Source: Atopsyche davidsoni (Eukaryota; Arthropoda; Insecta; Trichoptera; Hydrobiosidae). Taken from it: DNA of 64,000 nucleotides. Every line of letters starts with the position of its first letter. Position 1 is the stretch's first letter. The notes under the pieces were generated by a model. It saw nothing but the letters and a program-made list of their open reading frames with translations. It was not told where the DNA came from and ran no database searches. Of the stretch, positions 10,101 through 22,114 are shown in pieces. The stretch covers positions 2,582,501 to 2,646,500 of the forward strand of contig JAILWY010000002.1 of NCBI GenBank assembly GCA_022113835.1. The letters are read 5' to 3'. The position numbers were made by a program, and so were the translations under genes.

Positions 10101-12304
10101 ACTATATTGTAATTATTGATTGATAACATAGAAATTAAAGTTTCCTAAAAACAGTGTGGGTCGCATTGTTGTAGAAGGTACGATGCGTGGACGTATTACA
10201 TGATATGTTGATAACGAGCATAGCAAACAATACGTGTGTATTGCAAAGTGATTAATCGCTTTCGAGGAGACCCTTCCAAACGGCCATGTTATTATTTCGT
10301 GACTTGTGATGGGCGGAGTGACTGTCGCGCCGCGTGGCAAGCAAACAGACAGAAAACAAATCGGCTAATGGAATATATTTTGCGATGTTGATAGTTTTCG
10401 GAGGTTTTTAAAATAATGCCCCGATGCTCTGTACGAACGCCAAGAACGTAGCCGTCATTCTGGTGTACTCTTCGTTGATTTGATTTAGTCGGGTTGAAAG
10501 TTTGCTTAGATCCGCCAGCGCATCGTTTCAATAGAGTTAAGTCAAGGAGAGTCGAAGCGAGTCTATGCGAGTCAAGGCAAGCCGAGGAGGCAAGCCGAGG
10601 TGTTCAAGGCAAAAGAACCGTCCACATGCGTGCTCGTGTTATTACGTGTATGTTTTCAAGAATGTTGATTGTATGAGTCTATTTGCGATTTTGTGTTCAT
10701 GGCATGATTTGTTTGATTGATTTGAACCGTTCCATCTTGATTTGATGATTAATAGCCACGAACACGGATACTCGTGGTTCGCAAGTAATCACAATAATCA
10801 CTAAACTACGAGGCTGTTAATAAAACTGACATAAAAACTAAGTAAGATATAAATTTCCCGAACAACTTACCAAATACTAAAGCTTTCTTTTATTAACCCT
10901 TGCTTGGCGAAAAAAATACTATTATTTTTACGCGAATTTTCTAAGACCGTCATTTTCCGCTCTCGTCGTCTTCTTCTTCCTCCTCTCCCCCGGCGTCGCT
11001 CCGGGGCGGCGCTCCAGGGCGGGTATAAATCAAGGGCGCAGCTGGTGTTGCCAGCGAAGGCCGGAGGGAAATATAATTAGGAAAAAATGTGGCAACACAG
11101 CGATAAATTCAATTATGGACAAATAAGTTCCCTCGGCAGAAGTCTTCTGCGATATTCATCTGATGTCGTTTAGGAAATCTTATAATCTGTTTTTTGACCT
11201 TGCGTTTGTGTGAATTCACTCCAATTAATGCACTAACAAAATTGTGTAGACTATTTGAGTAATCGATTTGTACATGAAACACAAGAGGGATCTAAACCCA
11301 CGAATCTATACATAATTTTTTTCTTCCTTGCGTATAACAACGATCAAAATTCTCAACCTCGATATATCAAAATGGCCAGGAGTGTAGATTCGAATCACAT
11401 ATATATTTTAATGCATATCTTAAATATTACATACACGGTCCGGTCATTTGTATTTATTTAATATAAAGTATAACAAATTAAACTGGCATGTCGTGCATAA
11501 TTATCACGTGTTTCGATATATATATAAATAACGTAAAGACTTATATTGAAAACAATTTACCCATTTTCATCCCCACTTCAGGCTGACGGGGCATAATCGA
11601 GGCTACATTACGGCTACGATACACGCAAAAAATACAACGGGAAGATAATTTTATCGGAGTTTTATCTATTATTCATGAGAGGGTGCCCTTTCCCCCTCGC
11701 CAATATGAATACCGACTTTCCCCGATCGAGGTCTGTTTTATAATAATACACTCCGGTATTATTTATTCCTGCTTAGGCCCACCCGAACTTGCACCGCGCT
11801 TAACAAGTAAGCGTCTACCAAGTTTACCTCGTTTAAACCAAAGTTTAGCGATCTTTTATTCTGTGTCGTGTATTCGAAAAGTTCTCAGTTTTCCAGTACA
11901 ATTATTTGTTTGACAATGCGCGTATATTTGATAAAGCGCTTGTACAGTCGGTGCGGCCCTTTTATGAAAATAAACATAAAATCATATATATTAGATAATG
12001 AATTGTATGATTATTTGAGCGTTTTAATCTTTCAAGAATTTCCTCGGACTCAATTCAGCAATAGGAGATTTTTGACTTTTTATATATATACGTGTTATAT
12101 TTTATAAAAAAAATTCTTTATATTGGATCAAAATGTGTAATTATTAAATTATAAAAATGATAGGTTGTCTGTAAAAGCATTTCCCCTTTCCAGCTTCAGT
12201 GTGAGCTATTGTTGAATACCGTCTAAACTTTACGTAATAAAGCTCGCTAAAGTGATCAAACATCTTTCCGGGATGGTTTATGACATTATGACGTGGGATA
12301 TTGC
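7134..12304. other. Non-coding DNA with GC-rich islands
   Basis: Mostly AT-rich with no convincing gene. Higher-GC blocks lie at about 8220-8470, 8735-8995, 9190-9560 and 10960-11080. They hold words such as CCGGAAGT (9003), TAATTAGTC and CCTAATCCC. The longest open frames are short and show no recognisable domain. A patch at 10535-10615 is a degenerate GAGTCAAGG/AAGCCGAGG-type simple repeat. A weak tRNA-like stretch (GAGTTCGAATC near 9739) may be a decayed SINE. The islands could be conserved regulatory DNA or unrecognised exons. Confidence 0.4.
11024..11030 (+). promoter_or_regulatory. Candidate TATA box in GC-rich context
   Basis: TATAAAT directly follows a GGGCGG-rich stretch (10985-11023) and is followed by GC-rich DNA with CAGCTG at 11040-11045. 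The arrangement is promoter-like on the + strand, but no open frame follows, so any transcript would be non-coding or a distant 5' exon. Chance occurrence is possible. Confidence 0.25.
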
Positions 12305-12660
12305 TTACCGGCCGGTTTTAATATAGTGGGTAGGTTCTAACCCGCCCCCGCGAGGGGTGGTCTTTGGGGATTCTCCCACACATCTTCCTTGTTTCATACC
12401 GACACAATGTGGCGAAAGCATCGAGATTTCCACGAAATATACTTCTTCATCAAGGGCCACTTCCCAGAAGAGGTTGGCGACTATTTCACTGAGCATATAC
12501 TCATGCTGAACCAGTGTGCATGGTTTTCTAAAGGTCCCCGGGTCCTTCTACACCGCAGTTTTATATTGTTGCTGCCCAATAGCATTATTATATAATCCGT
12601 TCCTTACAAAAGCTCTGGCGTTTAGATCTGATACTCATTCTGCAGCATGCTATAGAAACA
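12305..12660 (-). repeat. Dispersed repeat family C, copy (minus)
   Basis: Reverse-strand copy of a ~400-bp repeat seen about 13 times in the window. Diagnostic words on its sense strand are GGGCAGCAGCAATATAAAAC, GTAGAAGGACCCGGGGACC and, at the end, CTCAGTGAAATGGTCGCCA. The 3' part reads in one frame like the C-terminus of the LINE fragments at 35.9 and 54.2 kb (an EMV/EMF-type word before a short tail), so family C probably uses or derives from that LINE tail. No intact protein. Confidence 0.6.
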
Positions 12661-14460
12661 GTATGAAAGTTATACAAAAATAACCGGTGATTTGAACTGC
12701 CTCAATAGCGACGACATAAATAAATTCACTTTCAAAAAATATTTTGCATTTCATTAAAACAGTAATTGTATAAAATCTTCCGTCCAATTAAATTGCTTCT
12801 AAAAATCATTGCCTCAAACACTTTTATCATTTGCTCATTGTAAATAGTTTGGTGTGAAGATGCCAATAATGTATATTGGCTAAACTATTATATTTGCGTC
12901 AAAAAATAATCAAGTTGGGATAACATTTAAAATATGGTAAATAAAAAAAATAATCAAATACAATTGTTAATCAAATTCCCCCTCAGTGGGTCCTTGGGAA
13001 CGTTCCAGCCGAGGTTCAGTGCCTGGAGGTTTGTCTGATAGACTCGAGCCTTCCTGGGATTTCCGAGGTTTTTCTTTTTACCACGCGGTGGATTTTCTTC
13101 AACCCCTGTAATGTGATTAGCTTCGGCTTATCGGGAACTTGAAAAAGATAATAAGTTTCCGCAGGCTTTAGTTTTTTTAAAGCTGTTCCGCAATGGTGTG
13201 GGGTGAATTTCAAACTGAGCATGCAACAACACAATGCAAGAAATTCTAGATATGTAAATAAAACTAATAAGTTTTCGTTTAAAAATAAATACTTAGAAGA
13301 TCACAAAATAAATTATATATTACATTAAAATAATTTTCGTTTGTTATTATTATCATATTTAATAATATCGAAATAGCTTAAAATTAAAAATTTATGGCAA
13401 GATATTTTAGGGCATGCAATGTTTCAATGCTTAGAACTGTAGATTTCTAGTACTTTGTTCTCTAGAATATATTATTTATAAAAATAAATTAAGTGAGATG
13501 TTTTTGCATGAAACAGAAACAAGTTTTATTTCGTACTTCTGAAAAATTTGATGATAAATATTGGTTTTATTTACACAAGTATCTTTAAGCACAGTCTTGT
13601 ATATAATTTTTTATGAAAATATTACACTTTTAAATATTTGCGAATTTTTGAAAATATGTACTAATTTTAGTATGAAGATGGTTTTTAACTTTATTTGTAG
13701 TTTTTCATTTTTTTTTCCTTGTATTACGTATATTTTTATGATTGTTACGAACATTTCTGTTGTGTTTGTTTTATACTAAATTATGATGACTGTCTGTAAG
13801 TTAAGTTAGTAATTTATGGTTTGTGTTAAACAATCGTGTGTAAAAATAAAAATATTGTCATGAATGCGTCAGCCAGCCTCTTGAGAAATTCTTATGGCTT
13901 TTCTTTAAAAAAAGTAAATTCAAAATACACCGAAGACCCTCGTAATGTTTTATGAGGCTTCCCTGAAAATAAAAGCGTTGTTTTGTAATAAATATCGCGA
14001 GTTGAATTTACGTCTCGCGCTTCAAATTTAAAACTGTTTCAGCAATAGCATATTTCTGAAGAAAAAAAAATACAGCTACACATTTCAGAGACTTTGCGAG
14101 ATAACCGTATTTCAAGGGGAGGTTATAATGAAAGTTTTATTGCCGATGGAATTTGGGAATCCCCATTTGGTCCGACGGACTCCCAACAGCTCGTAATGGT
14201 TCCTCCGTGTGCGAACTTTTTAAAGGGGAACCACAGTAAAGTTTTCCGTAAGGCTTCCCGGAGTTGGTTGCCGGGACGCACGCGCTCCAGCGCAGGTCGG
14301 GGAAGTCCTGGCTTTGGTAAATATTTGAGGTTAGGAATCTGTCAGCCCGCGGAGGCTTCGGCGTCTAATGCGCTGAAAAGCTTCTCGAGGAGTTTTCAAA
14401 CTTCATTTGTCGCTTATAATACTCTTCATGAGACGAGCTACACGTCTTATTAAGACGTAA
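12661..14460. other. AT-rich non-coding DNA
   Basis: No recognised gene. A 119-codon open frame at 14094-14453 (+) crosses a GC-richer patch (about 14100-14400) but matches no family I know and has no splice or promoter context. The rest is very AT-rich. Confidence 0.4.
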
Positions 14461-14700
14461 CTCAAGATAGGCAGGTTTATATGGTAGTATACAATCTTTT
14501 CCTTCAAAGCTCCTGTACCCCTTTAGGTCTGATATCTCTTCTGCAGCAGGCTGCAAAAAAACAATAGCAGGAACCTTTCCATCTCTAAAAGGTTCTTCAA
14601 GAACACATCCCTAGTTCACTACTCCATTCCCGATTCTTTACATACTTCTACTGTGGGTAAAGAATCGGGATGGCATGGAATGGCACAGATGGTAGCCATG
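14461..14700 (-). repeat. Family C copy (minus), upstream part
   Basis: Matches the part of family C that precedes the GGGCAGCAGCAATATA word in the 32.6- and 36.0-kb copies. It holds a perfect 13-bp inverted pair (CCGATTCTTTACA-like arms at about 14628 and 14657). Confidence 0.5.
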
Positions 14701-15845
14701 CACAAACAACAGAATTAGGAGAGTGAGAAGGTTGTATATGTATTAAATCAACTATTTTATAAATACTCAAACTAGCTGTACACAGGCGATAACGCAGTTT
14801 ATCTCTATAATTACTCTACGACAGCCGTTCAAATATGCATTTAAATATTATATTTTAACCATAATAAATAGCGTCACAAAAGATTATTTATAAATATGTT
14901 TTATCCAGTCCGCAAAAGTTGTGAAGGTGTTGATACGAATTCTACAGGCGCGTAGTGGAAAAAATTTCTCGTCATTTTACGCGTTTCAGTCGATTACCTA
15001 ACCTAAACATGGAAATAAATGATGTCATCATATGTGTTTTTTTTTTGTTAGGATCAAGTTGAATAGTAAATAAAAGCGAATTTTAAAAGTGTAGTTACTT
15101 CGGATCGTTTCATCGCTGGTGGTCGGGCCCGAGCAGGCGGAAGGCGCTAATCATCCCGGGTGGTTTCCCGCGAACGTAAATTCCCTGTCAATCAACGGGT
15201 GGACGTGGGTTGCGTTTCGTGTAACTTGGACCTCTTGCTAAATAAATAAATTATAATTTTTAAAATTTTATTAACAAAATACACGGATTCTCTTCTTATA
15301 TTGCGTTATTGAAATAGAAATAGCTTTTCCACTCAGAGGCCGCTGAAAGTTCTGAAATTGTACAGCCACGATTTTTTTCCCTCTTCCCATTTATATGTAG
15401 GTATGGTTTCAGTATACACATACTCAAAGTTACTACATAGAGAAATCTGAAAAAAAAAATTAAAAATTACAGACATCAGCCAGCGGGACAGTCTAATGAT
15501 CATCATTTGTCATTAACCCGGACGTCATTAGATGTGTCCCGCGAAAATGGGCCTTAACAAAAAGAAACGCTTTCATCCTGAAGCTTTTTTTCAGACACAT
15601 GTTTGTTCCCAGGGCCCCATCAATCTCCGCTCGGATTTCTTCCCGTCCCGGCGATGGGGTCCCGTCATTGGATCGTGTCCGCGATATCTGGTGACCACTC
15701 GACGGGTTCCCGCCCGACCAGAGAATACCATACGGGACCAGCTGTAGACGTATTTAATTATGTAATTAAATTGAATATATATATATGCGGAGATACACGC
15801 AGGGTCTGAAATTACGTAAATTTTTAATTAAGTGTAAATATTTAC
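14701..15845. other. Non-coding DNA with two GC-rich patches
   Basis: GC-richer patches at about 15110-15215 and 15595-15750 stand out from AT-rich surroundings. The frames through them are short and unrecognised. No RNA gene or transposon boundary was resolved. Confidence 0.35.
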
Positions 15846-16034
15846 TCTTGTTAAGGGACAAGGCATTTGATTCGTGAAGATCCATTATTATAATGATAAA
15901 AGTACCTTTGTATTTTGTCTTCCCTTTGAGTTTATTAAAATTATTTGCATTAGTAGTTTCGACCCAATACACTGGGTCATCATCAGATGCTTAATATTTT
16001 AAGACAAAATACAAAGGTACTTTTATCATTATAT
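15846..16034. mobile_element. Foldback element, family E copy 1
   Basis: Flanked by a 12-bp direct repeat GTAAATATTTAC (15834-15845 and 16035-16046). Starts CTTGTTAAGGGACAAGG after one base and ends TTTTATCATTATAT. An inner inverted repeat of about 30 bp (arms ending about 15923 and beginning about 15999; key words GTACCTTTGTATTTTG and its complement) encloses a core with a smaller palindrome, TTTCGACCC...GGGTCATCATCAG. No coding capacity. A long target duplication plus hairpin potential suggests RNA-mediated insertion (inference). Confidence 0.75.
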
Positions 16035-16046
16035 GTAAATATTTAC

Positions 16047-17820
16047 ATACATATATAAATTTTTCGATAGTGGGATTTTTTCTGAAAATCAGAATATAAA
16101 TATAGCACAACCTGTTTCCGGTGTATATGTTTTTCCGTGTACTTTTTATAGTTTTTAGTATTTATCTTATAGCTTACACAACCTTTACTTTATTCTTAAA
16201 AAATGATATTATTTAACAATTTTTTTTAAAATCTATGCCAGACTTTATCTAAATATGTATATAATGTTACGCGCCGGGTCTCCATAATTAAAACATGATT
16301 TATTTGCACTATTTATATTTAACCTATATCATACCTATTTATATTTAACCTATATCATCCTTCGATCGATTCTACCGCTAACCCGTTACAATAATAATAA
16401 CGTGGAATTCATCATTCATATGCAGATTTCCTATAGGAAATGATCGTTTTGATACTGAGTATGAATCTTTTTAAAAATTATTCAATACGATCTCTACTGT
16501 ATTGATTTGAACGGACTGAATAAATCTAACTAGGGTTTTTATAGTAATTTATAAATTGACGACGTGGTGAGGATGCGCTCGATAAGGTTATGACGTCTCC
16601 GATTCTTCCGCTTCCTTCCTAACATAGTTATTCGCACCCTCTTGGATGGCCGCGTCCCCCGGCGCCCGCGTTGTGCAAACACCGTAATCAATTCACGATT
16701 TCCCACCACCCCCACCCCCGCGCTCGGGAGCCGGAAGTGATGGGTGACCCACTGACCGAGTTGGGTCGCCGGGAGCGGGTCATTCCTGAATCCTGAAAAC
16801 TGGATTCAATTAAGAGCCGAGCGAGCCTCTCCGAGAGCGCCTGCGTTTGAAGGGTTCATTTGGGATTCGAATCAGTTTTTTTATCGCCGGGTAAGGAGCC
16901 CTTAAGATTTCTACCAAAGATTTTTTCGTGTTTGAATTATTTTATTATACAATTGCAGAACATACCAAATACAAGTATCCATGCTTTTATTAAATAAAAT
17001 GTTTTTTTTTAAATTATGTGATTATACCTTTTTTTTGTTTTATTGTAAAAATGTGAATGAGAAATTTATATTTTATTTATTTTGAAAAGGCAGTTTGATG
17101 CAATCGGAGTAATGAATGAAGCAAAGAGGGTTTATATCTAAATAGCTAATTGACATAGTTGATGCCTCGTGTACTCTCCACTGGACTTCATGCGGTTACG
17201 CTGGCTTGTCTAAGTGTTAGGTTTATCATTTGACGATAATTCTCGTCTTCCAGTTCAGGATGTCCGTTGTTCCCGCAGCCAGCTTCCCATTGCGGGAACA
17301 GCAAGCTTACATGAGAAGAGTTGGAGTTTTAATTGGGCCATGTAAATGCCGTCGGAGTCGTACTGGCGTCGTTACGAGAAACCCCCCATTGTTTGGGCCG
17401 TGCTTCGGAAAGGGGGATGCCCGCGCATAAATAATACCCCCGTGGATTATGGTCGGGAAAAAATCCTTTGTTTTTTAAACTTATTGGAGCTTGATGAACG
17501 ATGGCGTTAATAATAAATATTTTGCCGAAACTTCAACGCGGTCAAGGGAAACGTTTAAAAAAAAAATCAATGCATCTAGTGTCATTCAAGGAACATTCCC
17601 ACTTTGACATGTTGGCGAAAACAATAGCAGAAAAATAATAATAAATGGGAATAGCAGTATATATATATATATGTACATTTTATTTTCTAAATTATTTTAA
17701 TTAAATTCCTCCAAGGACCTCAAAGGACAATTAAGTACATGCCGGGTATATTTAAAAAATTATTTAATTTAAATTCTGTCGACAACATCACCGCTGTGTA
17801 AAAGATCAGTAATTATGGAA
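16047..17820. other. Non-coding DNA with GC-rich block and short tandem repeat
   Basis: A 26-bp unit is duplicated in tandem at 16309-16360. A GC-rich block at 16560-16870 contains CCGGAAGTG (ETS-type, 16731) and ATGGCCGCG near 16646, and another lies at about 17255-17440. No gene recognised. Confidence 0.4.
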
Positions 17821-18090
17821 TTAATTAATTATTGGAATGATTGTAGAGGGATGTTTTCTGGGAGTACCTTGAACAGATGGGGAAGGGGAGGGGCTCCCGC
17901 ATTGTTTCTGTAACTTGTTGCAAAAGGAATATCAAATGTAAATGCCAGTGATTTGTTAGGAAACGCAGACATTTCCTCCGAATATAAAACTACGGTGTAG
18001 AAATACCCGAGGACCCACTGCATTATCCTCCCTATAAAAAACAGTTCAGTGGAATGGTCATCGCTCTGAGGAGAGGCGTTCGGAAAAGAA
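17821..18090 (+). repeat. Family C copy (plus)
   Basis: Diverged copy with the ATATAAAACTACGGTGTAG word and the AGTGGAATGGTCATCGC tail, ending in an AAGAAGAAGA-like run. Confidence 0.5.
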
Positions 18091-19024
18091 GAAGAAAAGC
18101 GAAATCAAAAAAATATGAAATGTTTTTGGTGCAATAATTATTTTTTGGATTTTCGCATATCACTTCAGTCTTAATTGTGTTTGATGTTGCCCTCGCCGTG
18201 CAAGTCTTAGCACCGCTTTGAGAATAAGCTCCTGCCTATCGTAACTGTATAGTTCCCCGGATTAGCTAATCTCAGGATTACTCCGGCCTCGAGATGATTA
18301 TCTGCGATAGACCACGACAAAGTATCATTCTTTGTATTAACTTGTTTTCACACGGATAGCTTAACGCCTTGTGGTCTAGCGGTTAGCGCAGCAGCTAAAC
18401 AACTATAAAATCCTAGATTTGAATATAAAAAGATGCAACAATATCTTTTTAAATAATACACACGCCATTCATATTTGCTGAATTTTTCCGTATCACACTT
18501 ATTGAATATATATTCAAAGCTTTACTTTATATTTCATTAACAACATCGATGCAATACTCCAAACAAAGCAATATTAATATTTTTAATTTTGTTCAATAAT
18601 TGGAAACAGACTGGGTGACGTGTTAAAAATCAAATCTAAAAATAGTCAAGGAATACTAATTTGCCTTTGACGCTTTTGAATGTGAATATAAAATAAAGTT
18701 TGAAAACAAAGGTGGCCTTAGGCGACGTACCCAATAATTTGCTGTCAATAAAGCGTCAAAATTTAATACCGACGGAGCTTTGTTTGACAGGCCCACTCGT
18801 ATTTTATGTATAGGGTCCATTGCCGTTTTAATAATAGTGACTCCATTTTAGAACCGCACATAAAATTTTATATATATGCATGTGTTGTTTGTACTAAAAA
18901 ATATTTTTATTAAAATAACCATTTGGCTGCTGTTGTTATCAAAACTATGTTCAAGCCGCGTTTCTCCTTTAAAGTTCCGACGAGGCCATGTTCAGAAATT
19001 ACAGAAATAAAAATTATTGTGATT

Positions 19025-19070
<46 letters not shown>

Positions 19071-22000
19071 ATTAAAATTTTACTTTGAAATTTTGGCATT
19101 TTTTGATGATATACAAAATTGAAATAAATAATCTTAATTGTGAACCTCGCGTAAATTTGTGGCTTTGTTGTTATATGCATGTTTCTAATAATTTTAAAGC
19201 TCTCATTGTTTTTTTTTTCACGACTCTTCGTGGTTGCAAAATTGTATATTGATTTTTTTAGCGTTTTGAGTTAGTGTAGAAATGGATCTGAATTCGTGCA
19301 CAGCCACCCTATTTCAGGGGTACCGTGACATTTGGGCCACCTTAATTTTTACAGCGCAAAATGAAATAGTGCCTTCCAGGTACTTAACTTTTGTGATTTT
19401 ATGATATTAATAAATTCACATCCAGAAATAGAACCGAGAACGGCAGTATAATGACAGTATTAATGACGTTTTTTTTTCCTTTTTTCATTAGCTAATCGAG
19501 TGGATGTTCGGCAGGGGCTATCATTTTGTTATTATCTGCTAGAAAAATGATCGTCCCGGGGAGAAGGTGGACTGCCTTGCTGACCCAGTGACCTGTGGTG
19601 CAGGGGTGGCCAACTTCTTTTCTTTCTTCTAATCGAAGTAGAATGTAGTTCCATCGTCATAAACTTAATGTGACTGCATGCATGCTGTAAAGACACACAA
19701 GCGACGATGTCCCAATACTGATAGCGATGTGCGTGTATATAAAATATTTTTTAATAACGCATGCATACGGACATAAGCAGCGATCGACCGAAGATCACAT
19801 TACCATGAATAGTCAGGGCTGTCCAAAATCATCGATCATAATATATTGTTAAATGCTAATTTGGATTATGTGTGAATTTTATTTTCATGTCGCTAACGTG
19901 TGATAATTTTATTAAACCATTCAAAATCAATAAACCCATACCAAAGGTATGCCACACTCATTTATTGATAAATTATTGTTATTTCCGCTCAACAGTAATT
20001 ATTTTAAATATTGGGATAAAGTATAAAACAAATTAAAACAACTGACAATTTCATGCACTGCTGGGGCCAGCTCTGCCTTATACGGCAAACTTTACTCTTT
20101 TATCAATTAATACTGATTATTTTGACTATTGAAAACAACACTGAAAATACTAGCTATTCCGCATTAAATTGCACCCACTGTATGCCGTTCGGGCCCTGCC
20201 TCATACGACAAACTCTTATCATTTACCGATTAATGTTAATTATATTGAATATAAATAAAAAAAATACGACTGCCTCATACGACATGCCGGTCTCATTTAT
20301 AGATCAATACTTATTCATTTTTTATTATATGATTCCTTGTCTCTGCGAAGGCTGCAGTTATGTTGGGTTATGTCATCGTCAGGGAAGGTCCCTGCCGCCT
20401 GAAACGGAAATATCTATTTCGAGTGCCCGACCTCACATCTTCTATATTTTAGTAGCACCTCACTTAGTTTGTAAACAAAATTGTTGCGGTTGATGATGTA
20501 CATTAGAGACACGCAAACACAAAACAAATATATAAAATAAAATACAGCCTAATTCCAGACCGGGCACAGGCAGCTTGTCTTTTCTAAACTAGTAAATTTG
20601 TAGTCACCCTAGTAGACACATGACATAGAAGATTAGTGTAGTCGCTTTTTTTAAACAGCTGATCGATTACTTGGTGACAATAAAATATATTCAAATATTA
20701 TTTGCGCTGACATGTCCTGAAATGTAAACAAAATGACATCACGATCTCGTACGGTACTTCGCTTGGATAGGGTAACTACGTATTCAGTGTATTTGGGGAA
20801 AATGCTTATTTATATGATAATAAATGTATTTTGTATTAAGGTTACGTGAAATCACTCTGTATAATATAAAATTAAAGCGGTTGATCAATTCTCAGTCCCA
20901 AGTCTTGAATACAAGTGTGCACATATGTGAAGAACTATCACGTTTCATATCATAGATGTGATAGTTTATCTTTCGATTCAGATATCAATCTTTCGTCATT
21001 ATAATGCTGGGGGTGGGGTTCGAACGCCCCTACGAGCAAGTTTTTAGGATCGCCTCGGGCCACTTACCCCCGGGCCCTCGATGGAGATATCTTTATGATA
21101 CGTGCGAGGCATTGTCAAACCAGGCCTGTGGCGTGAATGTGTCTCGAACGACTCGAAAGGGTTGAAGATCTGAAGAATGGAAATGGATAAATCGGTATTA
21201 AGAGCAACTTCGTGTTAAATGTATTATATTTTAACTTGACATGAACATCGACATGATTAACTTACTCTCTTTTTATTGTTAATTAATTAAGTTTATGCAT
21301 CATAATTTTGGGATCCCATCATAATTTTGGGACTCTCCTACTAATTGATAAAAAAATATTTCTGATTACGAAACAGGTTTTTGTACATTTTGAAGATTTT
21401 ATGTTTTCCCGAAAATATTTATCATTTTACCATGAAATATAAATTTCATATGAGTTAGGGTTTTATTCATGTGATATTATAATGTCAACCCTTGTTTACA
21501 GCGATGTGCGATTTTACAGCGTAATTGTCACATGTGAGATAGTCATTTTTAATTAGATCCACATTGACGCACATATAAATAATTTTGATATTTTCTTTGT
21601 CTGGAATATAATTGATTACATTATACCTTGATATCGATAAGACGTCTATCTTTAAAATATTATTTTTTTTACAAAGTGTTTATTTTTATCGTGGAAAGCA
21701 TTTTCATACGTCGATCAATCATATCTTATCACAAAAAGACCAGTATCTCTGGCAGAATCGTGAGGTGGACTTTGTTTCATTTCAATGGTTCAAATTATAT
21801 AGATCGATATCAAAAAATGTTCATATTCTTTCAAAAATGAAAGTGTATTCAAAATTTATTTTTATCAGCAATTGGACCGTCGAAATTAAATACTCTCAAA
21901 GCAGATTCTCTCAAAAGAAAAATTACTGAAATATTGTACTTGACAGTAACGAAATACCTAATTTGTCAAGCTTGGGAATTCGTAATTGTTTAATTGAGAT

Positions 22001-22106
22001 TTTTTGACTATCCGGAATTCTTATTTTCATGTACAAAAGCAAACTGATTCTGCTTCCAATAACCTTATTTTTTTGGTTGGAATTTTTGTCTTCTTGTTAT
22101 TTGAGT
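18091..22106. other. AT-rich non-coding DNA
   Basis: Contains a perfect (AT)n tract at about 19029-19067. A weak tRNA-like stretch lies at 18363-18420 (TGGTCTAGCGGTTAGCGC with a poor B box). A three-times-repeated degenerate motif at 20050-20300 (words such as CTCATACGACAAACTC) produces a 146-codon open frame that is not convincing as a gene. GC-rich DNA at 21000-21140 includes GGTTCGAAC. Two single hAT-like ends (19604 and 19812) lack partners. Confidence 0.4.
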
Positions 22107-22114
22107 ATGTATAT

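Noticed and set aside
14094..14453. 119-codon open frame in a GC patch
   Set aside because: No recognisable family and no supporting signals. Kept only as a note in the region entry.
19604..19830. CAGGGGTGGCCAAC and CAGGGCTGTCCAA as ends of a hAT element
   Set aside because: Both point the same way; no inverted partner or 8-bp duplication was found, so no element can be bounded.
20053..20493. 146-codon open frame
   Set aside because: Produced by a degenerate repeated DNA motif; internal protein repeats follow the DNA repeats; no start context, splice sites or known domain.
21005..21066. tRNA-like sequence on the minus strand (GTTCGAACCCC)
   Set aside because: Only a B-box-like palindrome and a weak A box; no cloverleaf could be drawn.
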